This document shows, piece after piece, positions 31,291 through 43,319 of a stretch of 64,000 nt of DNA. The stretch spans positions 16,898,254 through 16,962,253 of the forward strand of contig NC_053501.1 in NCBI RefSeq assembly GCF_905171775.1, given 5' to 3'. The notes below the pieces were generated by a model that saw only the letters and a list, made by a program, of their open reading frames with translations, searched no databases and had not been told where the DNA came from. Position 1 is the first letter of the stretch, and every line of letters begins with the position of its first letter. Position numbers and translations under genes: made by a program. Source of the stretch: Rana temporaria. Lineage: Eukaryota > Chordata > Amphibia > Anura > Ranidae.

Positions 31291-33225
31291 GTTTTCTTTA
31301 ACGTAGATATGTTGCACAGGATATTGGCAGTCTATACTCATGGCAGCGTACAGTTCCAGGCGCACTGCAAACCAGCGAGAATGCACAGATTTGCAAAACG
31401 TCTCTGCAAAGCGGATTAGGACCTGGAGCTACTGGTGCACGCCTGCCGACCGCATAATGAGCTGGAAATGTTCCCTCCGCTATGGAGAAACACCTGTAGG
31501 AGCTCTATGGGAGCTACAAATATGCATTGGGAATACGCCATAAAATAAAGAGTGTTATTCTTGGTGGAATGTCACATTGCAGCGAGTACCTTTTTTGTGT
31601 GTAAATGAAGGCTAAACTGGCTGAAGCTTTGTGGTAGCGGACTGTTCTGGTCTTATTGCAGCTTGTCCCCTCGGTAGGCCCAGGCTGAGATATTTCTGCA
31701 AACAAACCCACGCTGTTGTGTGTTTTTTTTTTTTTGCTTTAATGTAACGCAGACGGGGAGCTCTTGTACAGCTGGCAGGTTCAGCACGGTTTATGTGTTC
31801 CCTGGAGACACCCTGGATCTCACCCATTAACCAATGCCAAGATATTACTCGAGAACAGAAAGTCGGCGCTCCACCCATGCTCCAGCACTTTATGAGCCCG
31901 TTTTTTTTTTTTTTTTTCTTTCTTCATTTTGACCTTATTCAGCAAATGCTCTGCTTGGGAATAAACACACAGTATCTTAAAGTCCAAGGTAGGAAACCAT
32001 AATCGTGCCAAGCAGATAGGTGTTATCTATTTAACCTTCCAATGCTGCCAGTTTGGTGAAGTTAACAATTCAGTCTCTCAGTTTCTTCTCCACTATAGTA
32101 AAATTATGCTCGAATGACACCAAAACACCAAGAATCGGTGCAGCGTTTTGTGGCGTGTCGGCACGGGCTGGAAACACATATTGGCACGCGTTATGAATCC
32201 GTCTCGTCCATTGTGCGGTCTGCGCACACACACGGGCTCAGGATGAATGAACTTGCTTGCCTGCCACTCGGAAGCTCCACAGTCTAATGAAGCTGGTTTG
32301 GCAGCGTCTTGTGTAGTTCAGCTGTGTGACGGAACGCTCAGAGCCAGAGATCCGGAAACTCTCCTAATAACACGAGAACTTCATGAACCTTACGGGGGTG
32401 CCGAAAACATTCTGTGCTTCAGTTTGCAGGTCCGTGTGGAGCTTCAATGAACTTTGGCGATGGCAAAACCCAGTGGATGTGCTGATTGTTTGTCCAAGTG
32501 CCGTGTTATGGTTTCTGTCTGTCCCCCTTCATGTCTAGTACTTCTAGTTCAGCACACACAAATGTTTCCATTAGTGAAGCTTGCCAGACACACACAGATC
32601 TGGACACCCTGCCCAAACTGAGATAGTTTGTGTATGCCAATTTAGTGACTACGTGATCAGATTTTCAGCCCCCAATTTTCTTTACTTGTAATTTGGTTTC
32701 TCTTCTTTGTACATTGCTCTCTGCTTTGTTGAATGAGTAAGTGAACCCTTTACATCCAGGCACATTTGACAGTGTAAGAATCGTTTTTCAGTTCATTGAG
32801 TATCATTGGGGGAAAAAAATGCCCCTTGCATTGGTGGTCCGTAGGAAGAGTTCTCCTAACATTGGTGGCCAGTTCAAAAGAATGCTCCCTTTTACAGTGG
32901 TGGTCAGATTGCCTCCCTTACAGACAGCTGAAAAGTAACTAACTAGAGCTAGAGACCGTGCTAAACTGGTTAAAACTAAAAATTGTTTATTGGGTTGTTT
33001 TGCAGGTAAGTGGTGTTGCTGATCTTTTTAGGAGGTTTGGTCTGCTACCTTACAGATACGACAGAACTGTTGCTTCAGTAGAACAAATGCTTGAATGAGA
33101 AGGAATGAACGCCCCATGTCAAAAATAATAGAACCTTTAATGAGAGAATTGAAGGTGTGAGAATGTACAGATTGAGCAATTGTGTTTCGGGGAACTGTCA
33201 CCCCCTTTTACAGGGGGTGACAGTT
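31291..33225. other. Non-coding intron DNA
   Basis: No gene recognised. T-runs occur at 31722-31735 and 31901-31918. Around 33180 a fragment of the GTTTCGGGGAACTGTCACCC hairpin unit appears, inverted relative to 36340. Confidence 0.45.
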
Positions 33226-33590
33226 TTGTCACTTGCCCATCTGCCCGTTTGCTTACCTTTGGGGGCAGACGCTTTTCTGTGAGGGCAGCGGCTCTATGGA
33301 ATAGTCTCCCTGTTTCCATTCGGTCTCTCCCCTCTATTATGTCCTTTCGTAAAAGGCTAAAAACTTGTTTTTTTTTTTCAGGAAAAGCAGGCAGAGTCAT
33401 GTTAGTTATCCCTTTTGTTCCCTGGTGATCGTTTTTTTATTTTTTTGCTCTCCTTTTTTCTTTTCCTTCTATTTCTTTCCCTCCCTGACTTGATTTATCC
33501 ATTTACAGGTATGTCTTCTGCGCTTAGACACTGCCCTGACGGGTCAGTATTTGGCGCATTATAAATCTATTAAATCAATCAATCAATCAA
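33226..33590 (+). pseudogene. L2-like LINE 3' end (different subfamily)
   Basis: The frame reads FGGRRFSVRAAALWNSLPVS, then SFRKRLKTCFF, the terminal residues of L2-type ORF2 (compare FSVQGPRLWNALP in the other copies). A short 3' UTR follows with GGCGCATTATAAAT and an (AATC)n tail at 33574-33590. Only the last part of the element is present. Confidence 0.75.
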
Positions 33591-33609
33591 CAGGGATGTT
33601 ACTTTTTAT

Positions 33610-34372
33610 TAGGGCTGTTGCTGATCAAAATGTTTCTGTTCGGCTAATCGTTTTTTTTATTTTTATCGATTAATCGACTAATTTCGATTAATTATAACGC
33701 ACATACAGATCCAACTACTTTTAGCTGATCTCCTTGCAGGCTGATTCCCAGTGCAGCTACCAACCACTGGAAAAATGGATAGCAGGATACAAAAAACACA
33801 CAAAGGCAGCGCTCGATGGGAATAGCATTAAAACTTTTATAGTCTTCAAGTAGGTAACCAAATAAATATTGCACTGGAGATAAAATCGATGTTGCTACAT
33901 AAAATGTAAAAATGGTGGGAGTAATACCAAACGGTACCAAAAGCAGTCATAAAAACATGTAGCTAAGTATGATACTGGTATAAAAATGTGTACAACGATA
34001 TCACTGCTGAATCCAGATGAGGAGAGGTTAACATCAGTCCGTCGGCATGTAGATGTCCCATGAAGGGAACTATCACAACTCCCAGTGGATGGCTGTAGAA
34101 TCCCAGGTTGATAGAGGGAAGTGATAGAGGGAAGTGTAACAGCCCTTGTGTGTGGCAGATAGTAAGGTCCCGCCGGCATTCAGATATGAAGGAACAGCAA
34201 AGGAGCCCTTCAGATGGACACGGCAAGCCCCGCTGGTGTCCGTGACGTTACTGGATCTCCGACGGAACGCCCAGAAGCCGGCGGAGAGGTGAGTACCAAT
34301 CAAAAGAATTTTAATCGATCAAAAAGATTGAAGGTTTAATCGATTAATTAAAAGTTAATTTGCACAGCCCTA
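33610..34372. mobile_element. hAT-type MITE with TAGGGC ends, host to another repeat
   Basis: TAGGGCTGTTGCTGATC and TTTGCACAGCCCTA are inverted ends, with ATCGATTAATCGA motifs just inside. The flanking 8-mers are CTTTTTAT (33602-33609) and GTTTTTAT (34373-34380), 7 of 8 identical. The centre (about 33700-34300) is an unrelated repeat insert. Confidence 0.8.
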
Positions 34373-34493
34373 GTTTTTATGCTTTATGGACCTTGCTTCG
34401 TGCACTGGTGCGCAGTCATGTTGGTGCAGGAAGGGTCCACAAAGTTGGGAGCATGAAATTGTCCAAAATGTCTTGGTTATGCTGACGCCTTAA

Positions 34494-35001
34494 AGGGGAT
34501 GTAAAGGAAAAAATGTTTTTCCCTAAATAGCTTCTTTTACCTTAGTGCAGTCCTCCTTCACTTACCTCATCCTTCGATTTTGCTTTTAAATGTCCTAATT
34601 TCTGAGGAAAACCCTCACTTCCTGTTCTTCTGTCTGTAACTACACGCAGTAATGGGAGGCTTTCTCTCTGGTGTGGAGAAAGCCTCTTGAGGGGGCGAGC
34701 AGGAGTGTCAGAATGCCCACTAACACACAGCTCCTTTCTCTATCTGCAAAGTAGAGAGTGTCCTGACCCTCCTGCTCGCCCACTTCCCCCTCAAGAGGCT
34801 TTCTCCACACCAGGGAGAAAACATTGCATTACTGTGTGGAGTTACAGACAGAAGAACAGGAAGTGAGGATTTCTCAGAAGAAATAAGGACATTTAAAAGC
34901 AAAATCTAAAAGCAAAATCGAAGGACGAGGTAAGTGAAGGAGGACTGCACTAAGGTAAAGGAAGCTATTTAGGGAAACTATGTTTTTCCTTAACAACCCC
35001 T
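34494..35001. mobile_element. TTAA MITE nested in Tc1 copy 2
   Basis: The 508-bp insert lies between TTAA duplicates (34490-34493, 35002-35005). Ends AGGGGATGTAAAGGAAAAAA and TTTTTCCTTAACAACCCC are inverted. The arms AGCTTCTTTTACCTTAGTGC / GCACTAAGGTAAAGGAAGCT mirror each other. Copy 1 of the Tc1 shows the uninterrupted site (GACACCTTAAAAATTCCC). Confidence 0.9.
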
Positions 35002-35401
35002 TTAAGAGTTCCCTTCACTGGAGCTAAGGGGCCATGCCCAACCCCTTAAAAACAACCCCACGCCATAATCCCCCCTCCACTAAATGATTTGGCTAGAGCA
35101 CAAAGCAAGGTCCATAAAGACATGAGTGAGTTTGGGGTGGAGGAACTTGTCTGGCCTGCATAGTCTGACCTCAACCCCATAGAACACCATTGGGATGAAT
35201 TTGAGCGGAGACTGCGAGCCAGGCCTTCTCATCCAATATAAGTGCCTGACCTCACAAACGTGGTTTTGGAAGAATGGTCAAACATTCCCATAGACACACT
35301 CCTAAACCTTGTGGACAGCCTTCCCAGAAGAGTTGAAGCTTTTTTTTTTTTTTTTTAGCTGCAAAGGGTGGGCCAACTCAATATTGAACCCTACAGACTA
35401 A

Positions 35402-36130
35402 TAGTTGGATTCAGGTAGGCGGGCGCATAGTTGCGGCGGCGTAGCATATGGCATTTACACTACGCCGCCATAAGTTTGCAAGGCAAGTACTGTATTCACA
35501 AAGTACTTGCCTGCTAAGTTACGGCGGCGTAGCATAAATGCGGCGGGCGTAAGAGCGCCTAATTTAAAATAGGCTGAGGGGGCGTGTTTTATGTTAATAT
35601 GGTTTGACCTGACGTGATTGACGTTTTTTAGGAACGGCGCATGCGCCGTTTGTGTTCATATCCCAGTGTGCATTGCGGCAAAGTACGCCGCAAGGACGTA
35701 TTGGTTTTAACGTGGACGTAAATTACGTCCAGCCCTATTCACGGACGACTTACGCAAACGACGTAAAATTTTCAAATTTCGACGCGGGAACGACGGCCAT
35801 ACTTAACATTACTAGTCCAGCTATTTGATGGAATAACTATACGCCTGAAAATGCCTTACGTAAACGGCGTATCTGTACTGCGTCGGCCGGGCGTACGTTC
35901 GTGAAGGCGTATCTAGTGATTTACATATTCTACGCCAAACTCAATGGAAGCGCCACCTAGCGGCCAGCCTAAATATTGCACCCTAAGATACGACGGCGCA
36001 AGCCGTCGTATCTTAGATAGGTTTAAGTGTATCTCTGTTTGAGAATACACTTAAACTTAGGACAGCGCAGATTCCGAGTTAGGTTGGCGTATCTACTGAT
36101 ACGCCGGCCTAACTCTTTCTGAATCACCCC
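35402..36130. mobile_element. Harbinger-like palindromic MITE, copy B
   Basis: The 729-bp insert in Tc1 copy 2 has TAA on both sides (35399-35401, 36131-36133). Removal restores GACTAAGACTGGG, as expected from the intact Tc1 sequence. Ends TAGTTGGATTCAGGTAGGC and GCCTAACTCTTTCTGAATCA are imperfectly inverted. The interior is homologous to copies A, C, D and E. Confidence 0.88.
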
Positions 36131-36198
36131 TAAGACTGGGATTAAATTTCATGTGCATGTAAAGGCAGGCGTACCAATACTTTTGACAATATAGTGTA

Positions 36199-37578
36199 TG
36201 TGCTAATTGGGATGGATGGACTCTGTAGTAGTACCAGATTTCTTTGTGATGGCAAATGCCAGCTTGTGAAATGCAGATAAGAAAGGCTTTCTGCATCTCA
36301 GTTGGCATGCACCAACAGTGCTGAAGAAGGGGGAGGCAGTTCCCCCGAAACGCGTTGGCTCGATTTGTATGTTTTCACACTTTTAATAAACAATTGTATT
36401 CTCCCACGAAGAGTTGCATTTTTCACTGAAGTGGCAAAAATGTGATCATTACTCATTGGACCAATGGATAATTTAAAAGACTATACTGTACATGTTACAA
36501 AACAGGCCATACGCATGTTTATACAATTAATGATTTCACTGCCCCGAGAAGAAAGCGGAGGTGCCAGTAAACACTGGGCAGTGGTTGGACACGGATGATC
36601 CAACCCCAAATGATTGTTCTTACAAACACTTTCTGGGGATTTCCCAGTAAGGAGCACATGACACAGTTCGAGTAAAGTTGCTAATAGACAATGGACAGTG
36701 CCTGGTCACACATCAGTGGGGGAACTATTAGGGTCACACTTGCAACTGGGCCCTGGCATTCCACCTCCGTGGGGGCGCTGTTCACACTGCTGTGACCCCA
36801 AAGTCATGCAACTTGCTTGCAAGTACCTGGAGACTTCCTTTCGACCAAAGTCGCATAAAAGTAGAGCTGGAACCTTTTATTTTTTTTTGCAACGACCCTC
36901 ATTGGTTGTTTTGACCTGTCATGTGACTTTATGTTGCAGTGTGAACTGGGGCTTATAAAGGGCCCTGCAATGGGAGTAAATGGCCCTGAGATCAGTGGGA
37001 AGGGCCCTGGGTTCAGAGGGAAAAGCCCCTGGACCAGAGAAAAGGTCCCCAGAGGTCGGGGGGGGGGGCATAATGGGTTCTTGCACTGGGGCCCGGACTG
37101 TTCTAATTATGCCTCTGTCACACCTGCACGGTCAGACCCTCGATAGTAGTTCTTACAAATGCTCATCATAAGAGGCAGTGCCATACTGCTCATGAGGCCA
37201 GTTAGGCTGCACTCATTGAGGCAGAGTGAGGGAATGTACTGAGGTAGGAGTGCCCAAAGCGCCATTGGTGGCCGCCTGCACCATAACAGCAATGCCATGC
37301 TGCCTGGCCACCTACACACTTGCAACCAGTGGTGTTGCACAGCCCTGTCCGCCAGCATTTTAGCAACTATTGATGGAGGGTGGAAAAAACTGCCTTCACA
37401 GGCAGCAATCTGACACTTGTTTTGTCCCAATACAAGACATACACATACTGCATGTCCTGTGTCCTATCCTGGCAGCTAGCTTTCTACAAGGTGTGTGTAG
37501 GGGTCGATAGTTTGGTGCTCCCCATATTAGAAGCTTTCTGATGATCTCCCATGAAAGCAGCACTTTGCACACTTCATA
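36199..37578. repeat. Mixed: GAAACGCGTT unit, otherwise unassigned
   Basis: 36318-36415 carries CTGAAGAAGGGGGAGGCAGT, then CCCCCGAAACGCGTTGG and AATAAACAATTG. GGGGGAGGCAGTTCCCCC is a hairpin directly before GAAACGCG. The rest (36420-37578) shows no gene; it has a G-run at 37060-37068 and GGCCCTG-rich phrases at 36960-37040. Confidence 0.5.
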
Positions 37579-38075
37579 TTAAAGTGGAGGTTCACCCAAA
37601 AACTAAATTTTTAACATTAGATTGAGGCTCATTTTGTGAAGGGGAATCGGGTGTTTTGTTTTTTTTTTAAATCGAAGCAGTACTTACCGTTTTAGAGATA
37701 GATCTTCTCCGCCGCTTCCGGGTATGGGCTGCGGGACTGGGCATTCCTATTTGATTGGCAGGCTTCCGACGGTCGCATACAGCGCGTCACGATTTTCCGA
37801 AAGTAGCCGAACGTCAGTGCGCAGGCACCGTATAGAGCCGCACCGACGTTCGGCTTCTTTCGGCTACTCGTGACGCGATGTATGCGACTGTCGGAAGCCT
37901 GTCAATCAAATAGGAACGCCCAGTCCCGAAGACCATACCCGGAAGCGGCGGAGAAGATCGCTCTCTAAAACGGTAAGTACTGCTTCGATTTAAAAAAAAA
38001 AACACCGATTCCCCTTCACAAAATGAGCCTCAATCTAATGTTAAAAATTGTTTTTCGGGTGAACTCCCGCTTTAA
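37579..38075. mobile_element. TTAA-flanked long-TIR MITE (copy 2)
   Basis: TTAAAGTGGAGGTTCACCC and GGGTGAACTCCCGCTTTAA are inverted ends, with TTAA at 37579-37582 and 38072-38075. The arms share GCAGTACTTACCGTTTTAGA / TCTAAAACGGTAAGTACTGC and meet around GACGTTCGGC. It closely resembles 16121-16634. Confidence 0.88.
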
Positions 38076-38350
38076 GGTGCCAGCAAACATTTGACAGCAT
38101 TCGGCTACACATGCATGGTCCCAACCCCCCACCTTCCCCATGACTTTTCTTCTAAATGCTCCTCATACAAACACGGCATACCGATACTACATGTCCTGTA
38201 TGGTTTGCTTATGGACAGCTCAGCATTCCCTGTCATACAAGATTTGACAACGTTTTTAGTATCTGAAGTCGTATGTACTCAATAACTGTACAACAAACAC
38301 TCAAAATTTTGGTATGAGAAAGCACATGTATGTACTGTGGGAACATTTTA

Positions 38351-39043
38351 GGCCCAGATTCTCAAAGACTTACGACGGCGTATCTCGAGATACGCCGTCG
38401 TAAATCCGAATGGCTGCCATCGTATCTATGCGCCTGATTCATAGAATCAGTTACGCATAAATTCTGCCAAGATATGAGCGGCGTAAGTCTCCTACGCCGT
38501 CGTATCTTGGGTGCATATTTACTCTGCTCGCTAGGTGGCGCTTCTGTTGATTTCCGCGTTGAATATGTAAATGAGCAAGATACGCCGATTCAAGAACGTA
38601 CGTACGTACGTACGTACGTACGTACGTACGTACGTACGCCCGTCGTAATTAGTTACGCCGTTTACGTAAGACATACGCCGGCGTAAAGATAAAGCTGGTC
38701 TCTAGGTGGCGCAGCCCATGCAAGGTATGGACGTCGGAACAAGTGTATCTTTTTACCTCGTTTACGTGAATGGGGCTGTGCGTAGGTTACGTTCACGTCA
38801 CAGGCATTGAGCCGGCGTATCTTTGGGCGTAAATACGACGTGATACTGAGCATGCGCGCGCATGCGCCGTTCGTTCGGCCATGCATCTACACGGGGTCAA
38901 GCTTAATTCAAATACAACACGCCCACGACCTGCCTACTTTGAAATACGTGTGCTTACGCCGGCCGATTTACGATACGCCGCCGTAACTTAGGACGCAAGT
39001 GCTTTGTGAATACAGCACTTGCCGCCCTACGTGAATCTAGGCC
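38351..39043. mobile_element. Harbinger-like palindromic MITE, copy C
   Basis: Ends GGCCCAGATTCTCAAAG and ACGTGAATCTAGGCC, with TTA on both sides (38348-38350, 39044-39046). The interior matches copies A and D in order. An (ACGT)n run replaces the short ACGTACG of the other copies. Confidence 0.85.
38596..38638. repeat. (ACGT)n microsatellite
   Basis: 43 bp of perfect ACGT repeats inside MITE copy C. It is self-complementary and holds about ten CpGs. Confidence 0.97.
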
Positions 39044-39046
39044 TTA

Positions 39047-40097
39047 ATGTCTATTCACGAATCAAGCCCTCCCTGTTTTGTAAGCACATCCTGAACATAT
39101 GGAACTGTGTGCTGGGGGTTTAGAATTTCTGCACATCTGCCTTGCCAGCACATTAACAAATTATCTTCATATTAAATACTGCTGTATTTGGTTCCTTTCC
39201 ATTACCCATGACATTTGACTTTCCATCCTAATCTGCTAAATGGTTTTATTTTAGAACGATCAGCACTCCATTCATATGTCAACAGTTTCATGAGCTGTGA
39301 GAAGTTGCCAGCAGAGGGCATCATTGAAGTACTTTGCCCCCGTGCCAAGCTACAGGTGCTTCAATGACTTGTGCCCATGATTGTTTCTATTGACACAGAG
39401 TTACAGATCTCATTCAGGACCTCTAACCTGATGGGGAAAAAAACTCTGCAGAGGTTTAAAGGGACATAACATAGATTGAGAGTGGACAAGCCTGGGGCAT
39501 TTTCAGTTTCTGACCAGCATGAAATATGATAAACGTGGTGTATTAACAAAAGACAAGTCTTTATACCCCAGTTTAGTCAATGAGAATGGTTAGACAAAGT
39601 GTGAAGCCACAATTCAATTCAGAAGTCCAATCGTAAAGATGAAACATGGTTGCTATGGGTTACCACACTTTGGGAAAATGATTTATTCAATACATTGAAA
39701 CTCTGGGCAGTAATGACATGCAAGATGTATTCTGCGTACTAGCATTAGCACAGCAGTTTTTTATTTATTTTTTCTGAGTCTTAACTGCAACATAGTTTTT
39801 ATTACCTCTCGATTTCTGCCAGTAGATGTTTTTTTTTCAGCTTCCTGTAACAAGCCAAGCTGTCTGGCAAAAGTGACAGTTACAGGAATAGGGACGAACC
39901 ATAGAACACTGCTGAGGGGAATTCACAAAAGTCAGCTTCTATTATGTACATCTTTATTTTTTTTCCCAAACCAAATAAATCAGTTGTAAGATATAAGCTT
40001 AAAAAGTTTTTGTTTATAGTTGTGCTTTAATTGTTTGGGTTTTTGAAATGGATTTCAAGTAATAGACAAACATTCGTCTAGGGTTGGCCATACACTC
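39047..40097. other. Non-coding intron DNA
   Basis: AT-rich sequence. No gene or repeat family recognised. Confidence 0.45.
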
Positions 40098-40100
40098 TAA

Positions 40101-40442
40101 GGCTCCATTCACATCTAGGCGGACGAAATCGCGGCGTTTTGTCGCCGCAAATCGCGGTACAAATAGCGGCGTTTTGTACCGCGATTTGCGGCGAAAAAAC
40201 GCCGGTATTGTCCTCCTAGATGTGCCCCAGAATGACCCCCTCTATGGAGATGCTTCCCATCTCCTAGCCGAAACGCCGAAAGACGCCTGAAAAAAAGGTC
40301 CGGGACCTTTTTTCAGGCGATAGGCGTCAGGCGTTCGGCGTGGAGATGTGAACCATCTCCATAGAGGGACATGTATTTCCAGCCCTCTGGCGGCAGCGGC
40401 GTAGCGCTACAGGCGTAAAAACGCCTAGATGTGAATGCGGTC
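40101..40442. mobile_element. GGCTCCATTCACATCTAGG MITE
   Basis: Inverted ends GGCTCCATTCACATCTAGG and CGCCTAGATGTGAATGCGG, with TAA to the left and TTA to the right. The interior has mirrored GCGGCGTTTTGT and CCATCTCCATAGAGGG / CCCTCTATGGAGATG arms. It directly abuts the next element, sharing its TTA. Homologous to 43865-44186. Confidence 0.75.
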
Positions 40443-40445
40443 TTA

Positions 40446-41620
40446 GGGCCAGATCCACATAGGTAGTACGCCGGCGTATCTACTGATACGCCGGCTTACT
40501 TTCAAATTACCCGCGTCGTATCTTTAGTTTGAATCCTCAAACCAAGATACGACGGCTTCTGGGTTCGATCCGACAGGCGTACGGCTTTGTACGCCTTCGG
40601 ATCGTAGGTGCAATACTTTGGCGCCCGCTGGGTGGAGTTTGCGTCGTTTTCGGCGTCGGGTATGCAAATTAACGATTTACGACGATCCACGTACGTAGGC
40701 GCAGCCGTCGCTTTTTCTGGCGTATAGTTAGAGCTGGTATATTGCGGCGTATAGATAGACTTGCCATGTTAAAGCGGTAGTTCCCCCCCCCCCCCCGACA
40801 CATTTTACCATCGAGACAGGCATTGTAGCGCGAGCTACAGTATGCCTGTCCCGATTTTTTTAACCCCGTACTCACCTTGTAGTCGTCCATCGTAGATTCC
40901 GGCTCCCGCGGGGAATGGGCGTGCCTATGGAGAGGGAGGATGATTGACGGCCGGCCCTGGCACGTCACTCTCCCCGAAGACAGCCGGAGTAGGTCTCGGC
41001 TCTTCACGGCGCCTGCGCACAGGCTATGCGCACGCGTCGTGAAGACCGAGCCTATTTCGGCTATTTCCGGAGAAGCGTGACGCGCCAGAGCCGGCCGTCA
41101 ATCATCCTCCGTCTCCATAGGCACGCCCATTCCCCGGATTCTACGATGGACGACTACAAGGTGAGTACGGCGGTAAAAAATTTGTGACAGGCATACTGTA
41201 GCTCGCGCTACAATGCCTGATTTTAAGGTAAAATAAAAAAAAAAACCCCCGCTTTAAGTATGGCCGTCGTTCCCGCGTCGAAATTAGATTTTTTTACATT
41301 TTTTGCGTAAGTCGTCCGTAAATAGGGATGGACGTAACTCACGTCTAAGTAAAAAAAAATGACGTCCTAGCGACGTCATTTAACGCAATGCACGGCGGGA
41401 AATTTCGGGACGACGCATGCGCAGTTCATTCGGCGCGGGGACGCGCTTAATTTAAATGAACCCGCCCAATTTGAAATCCGCCGCCAGAAATACAATACGC
41501 CGCCGTAACTTATGGCGCAAACTCGCTGAGGATTCGAATATACGCCAGGTACGGTAAGGTACAGCGGCGTAGTGTATCTCTGATACGCTGCGCCGATCGA
41601 AATGTATGTGGATCTGGCCC
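40446..41620. mobile_element. Harbinger-like palindromic MITE, copy D (host)
   Basis: GGGCCAGATCCACATAGG and ATGTGGATCTGGCCC are inverted ends. The exact TTA duplication lies at 40443-40445 and 41621-41623. Without its nested insert it is about 690 bp, the size of the other copies. Confidence 0.9.
40773..41253. mobile_element. TTAA MITE nested in Harbinger copy D
   Basis: TTAA duplicates lie at 40769-40772 and 41254-41257. Ends AGCGGTAGTTCCCCCC and AACCCCCGCT. The arms mirror each other (CTCACCTTGTAGTCGTCCAT / ATGGACGACTACAAGGTGAG). Copies A, B and E carry the same spot uninterrupted (GTTAAGTATGGCCGTC in A). Confidence 0.92.
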
Positions 41621-41864
41621 TTAGATTTCCTAACGAGAGGAGTCTGTTGATTTCCCCATCCACGCTAAACAGTGTGGCTTGACTAATCTGCGGCTTCAGG
41701 CTATTGTATTCTGACCCCTGGTGGCTTTAGCTGATTGGTTACTGTCAAGTTTTAGTCAACCGTTTTCTTCCTAGCTTCTTCAGATCAAAGGATGTCGGGT
41801 GGAGTGGTGCCGATGGAGCCACCCACAGCTATAAATCCAGGTCAACCAATGACACCACAAAGCT

Positions 41865-42504
41865 CCTAGTTCACTCCCCGGGCATCTCTCGCCTTGACTT
41901 CTGCAACTCCCTCCTCACGGTATTACCTTTACATGGACTATCCCCCCTTCAGTCCATGAATGCTGCTACCTTATCAACTGTTCAGTGTCTCCTACCCCTC
42001 TCTGTCAATTCCTCCATTAACTGCCACTCGCCCAACAAAATTAAATTCTATCAACAACGTGCAAAGCCTCCGCAACTCTGCCTCCAGCTACATCACTAAC
42101 CTAGTCCCAAAATACCAACCTACTTGTTCCTTTTGTTCCTCCCGCAACCTCTGCTTTGTCACCTCCTCCCATACTCGCCTCCAGGACTTTTCCTGAGCCT
42201 CTCCTATCCTCTGGAACGCCCTTACCCCAAATCTGTCCAGCTATCTTTTACGCTATCCGCTTTTAGGTGATCCCTGAAAACCCTTCTCTGCCCACACCTA
42301 ACAACTGTACTTTGTATTTTCTCCATCAGAACATCCCCCACAGTTATTAAATTTTGTAACACTTGGCCCTGCCTCCTAGATTGTACGCTCAAACAGGGCC
42401 CTCTGATTCCTCCTGTATTGAATTATATTGTAACTATACTGTCTGCCCTCATGTTGTAAAGCGTGAACTGTTGGCTTTATATAAATCCTGTAAAATAATA
42501 ATAA
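41865..42504 (+). pseudogene. L2/CR1-clade LINE 3' end
   Basis: It reads RLDFCNSLLTVLP (end of the reverse transcriptase; compare SRLDYANSLYLGLP in the 62-kb copy). The ORF is decayed and shifts frame repeatedly. The 3' UTR has ATTGTACGCTCAAACAGGGC and GGCTTTATATAAATCCTG and ends in (TAA)n at 42494-42504. 5'-truncated. Confidence 0.7.
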
Positions 42505-43319
42505 CGGAACACGATTTGCGTGGCATAGAGGCAGCTTAAAACTGCAGCAGCAGGGCCACTGACAGTTAGAATTTTGGGTCGACATTTCACAGGAATTGGC
42601 CAAATTTTCTAACCATCGGTGGCCCAGGTGGAAAATTGTTGACCACACAGTGACTGCAGCCAAGCCATTTCTCTGACAGCTGCTGACACCAGCTGTCAAT
42701 AGCCAGCAGAAGAGATTTAGCCACCCACGCTATTTAGTGTGAATGTTGGAATTGAGTGAATGCTAAGCTTAAAGCCGGTCCCTGCTGAACTGGCCAGATT
42801 TCCATCCATGTATGGGCACCCTGGTTCTACACAAGTCAGTCCATCAATTGTTGTGTGTACAACCAGCCTGTCTGGTTTTTCCCTAACAATCAGTGCCATT
42901 GGCTATAGCTGGCAACACTGGTCATCGTTTTGTGCCAGCAGGGAAGGCTCTCCGCCGGCAGAACACAATAGCGCAGCGGGAGGGATAGTCAATGTTGATG
43001 GGGAATTACACTAATTTAAGAAAATTGTATGATCTATGCCTGCCTAATGCCTGGTACAAACTATGAATGAGAAAAAAACTGTCAGCTCCAGTCAGAATTA
43101 TGCAAAGTTATTATAGCAATCCCCCTGCTGAGCTGTTGTGTTCCGCCCCCCACCCCCCCACCAAAACACTGATCAGCGCTCTACGCCATTGGCTGAAAGC
43201 ATGATCAGGAGTCAGTCAGCTGCTGGTTTTCCAGCATGCTAATCTGACAGAAGCCAGGAAAACATCCGGCTTTGATAGGGTGGCATACACACACGCCGAA
43301 TGCTCAGCTGTGTGTTTTT
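42505..43319. other. Non-coding intron DNA
   Basis: No confident element. Some GCTGTCAATAGCC/CCAGCATGC phrases suggest decayed MITE sequence. Confidence 0.4.

Larger units (their letters stand above)
34381..36198 (+). mobile_element. Tc1-like transposon fragment (copy 2), twice interrupted
   Basis: This is the same element as 14821-15478. It is split by a TTAA MITE (34494-35001) and a Harbinger-like MITE (35402-36130). Between them the transposase end LNPIEHHWDEFERRLRA is readable (catalytic Glu region). It ends TTTTGACAATATAGTGTA. Its left end abuts the hAT MITE. Confidence 0.85.
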
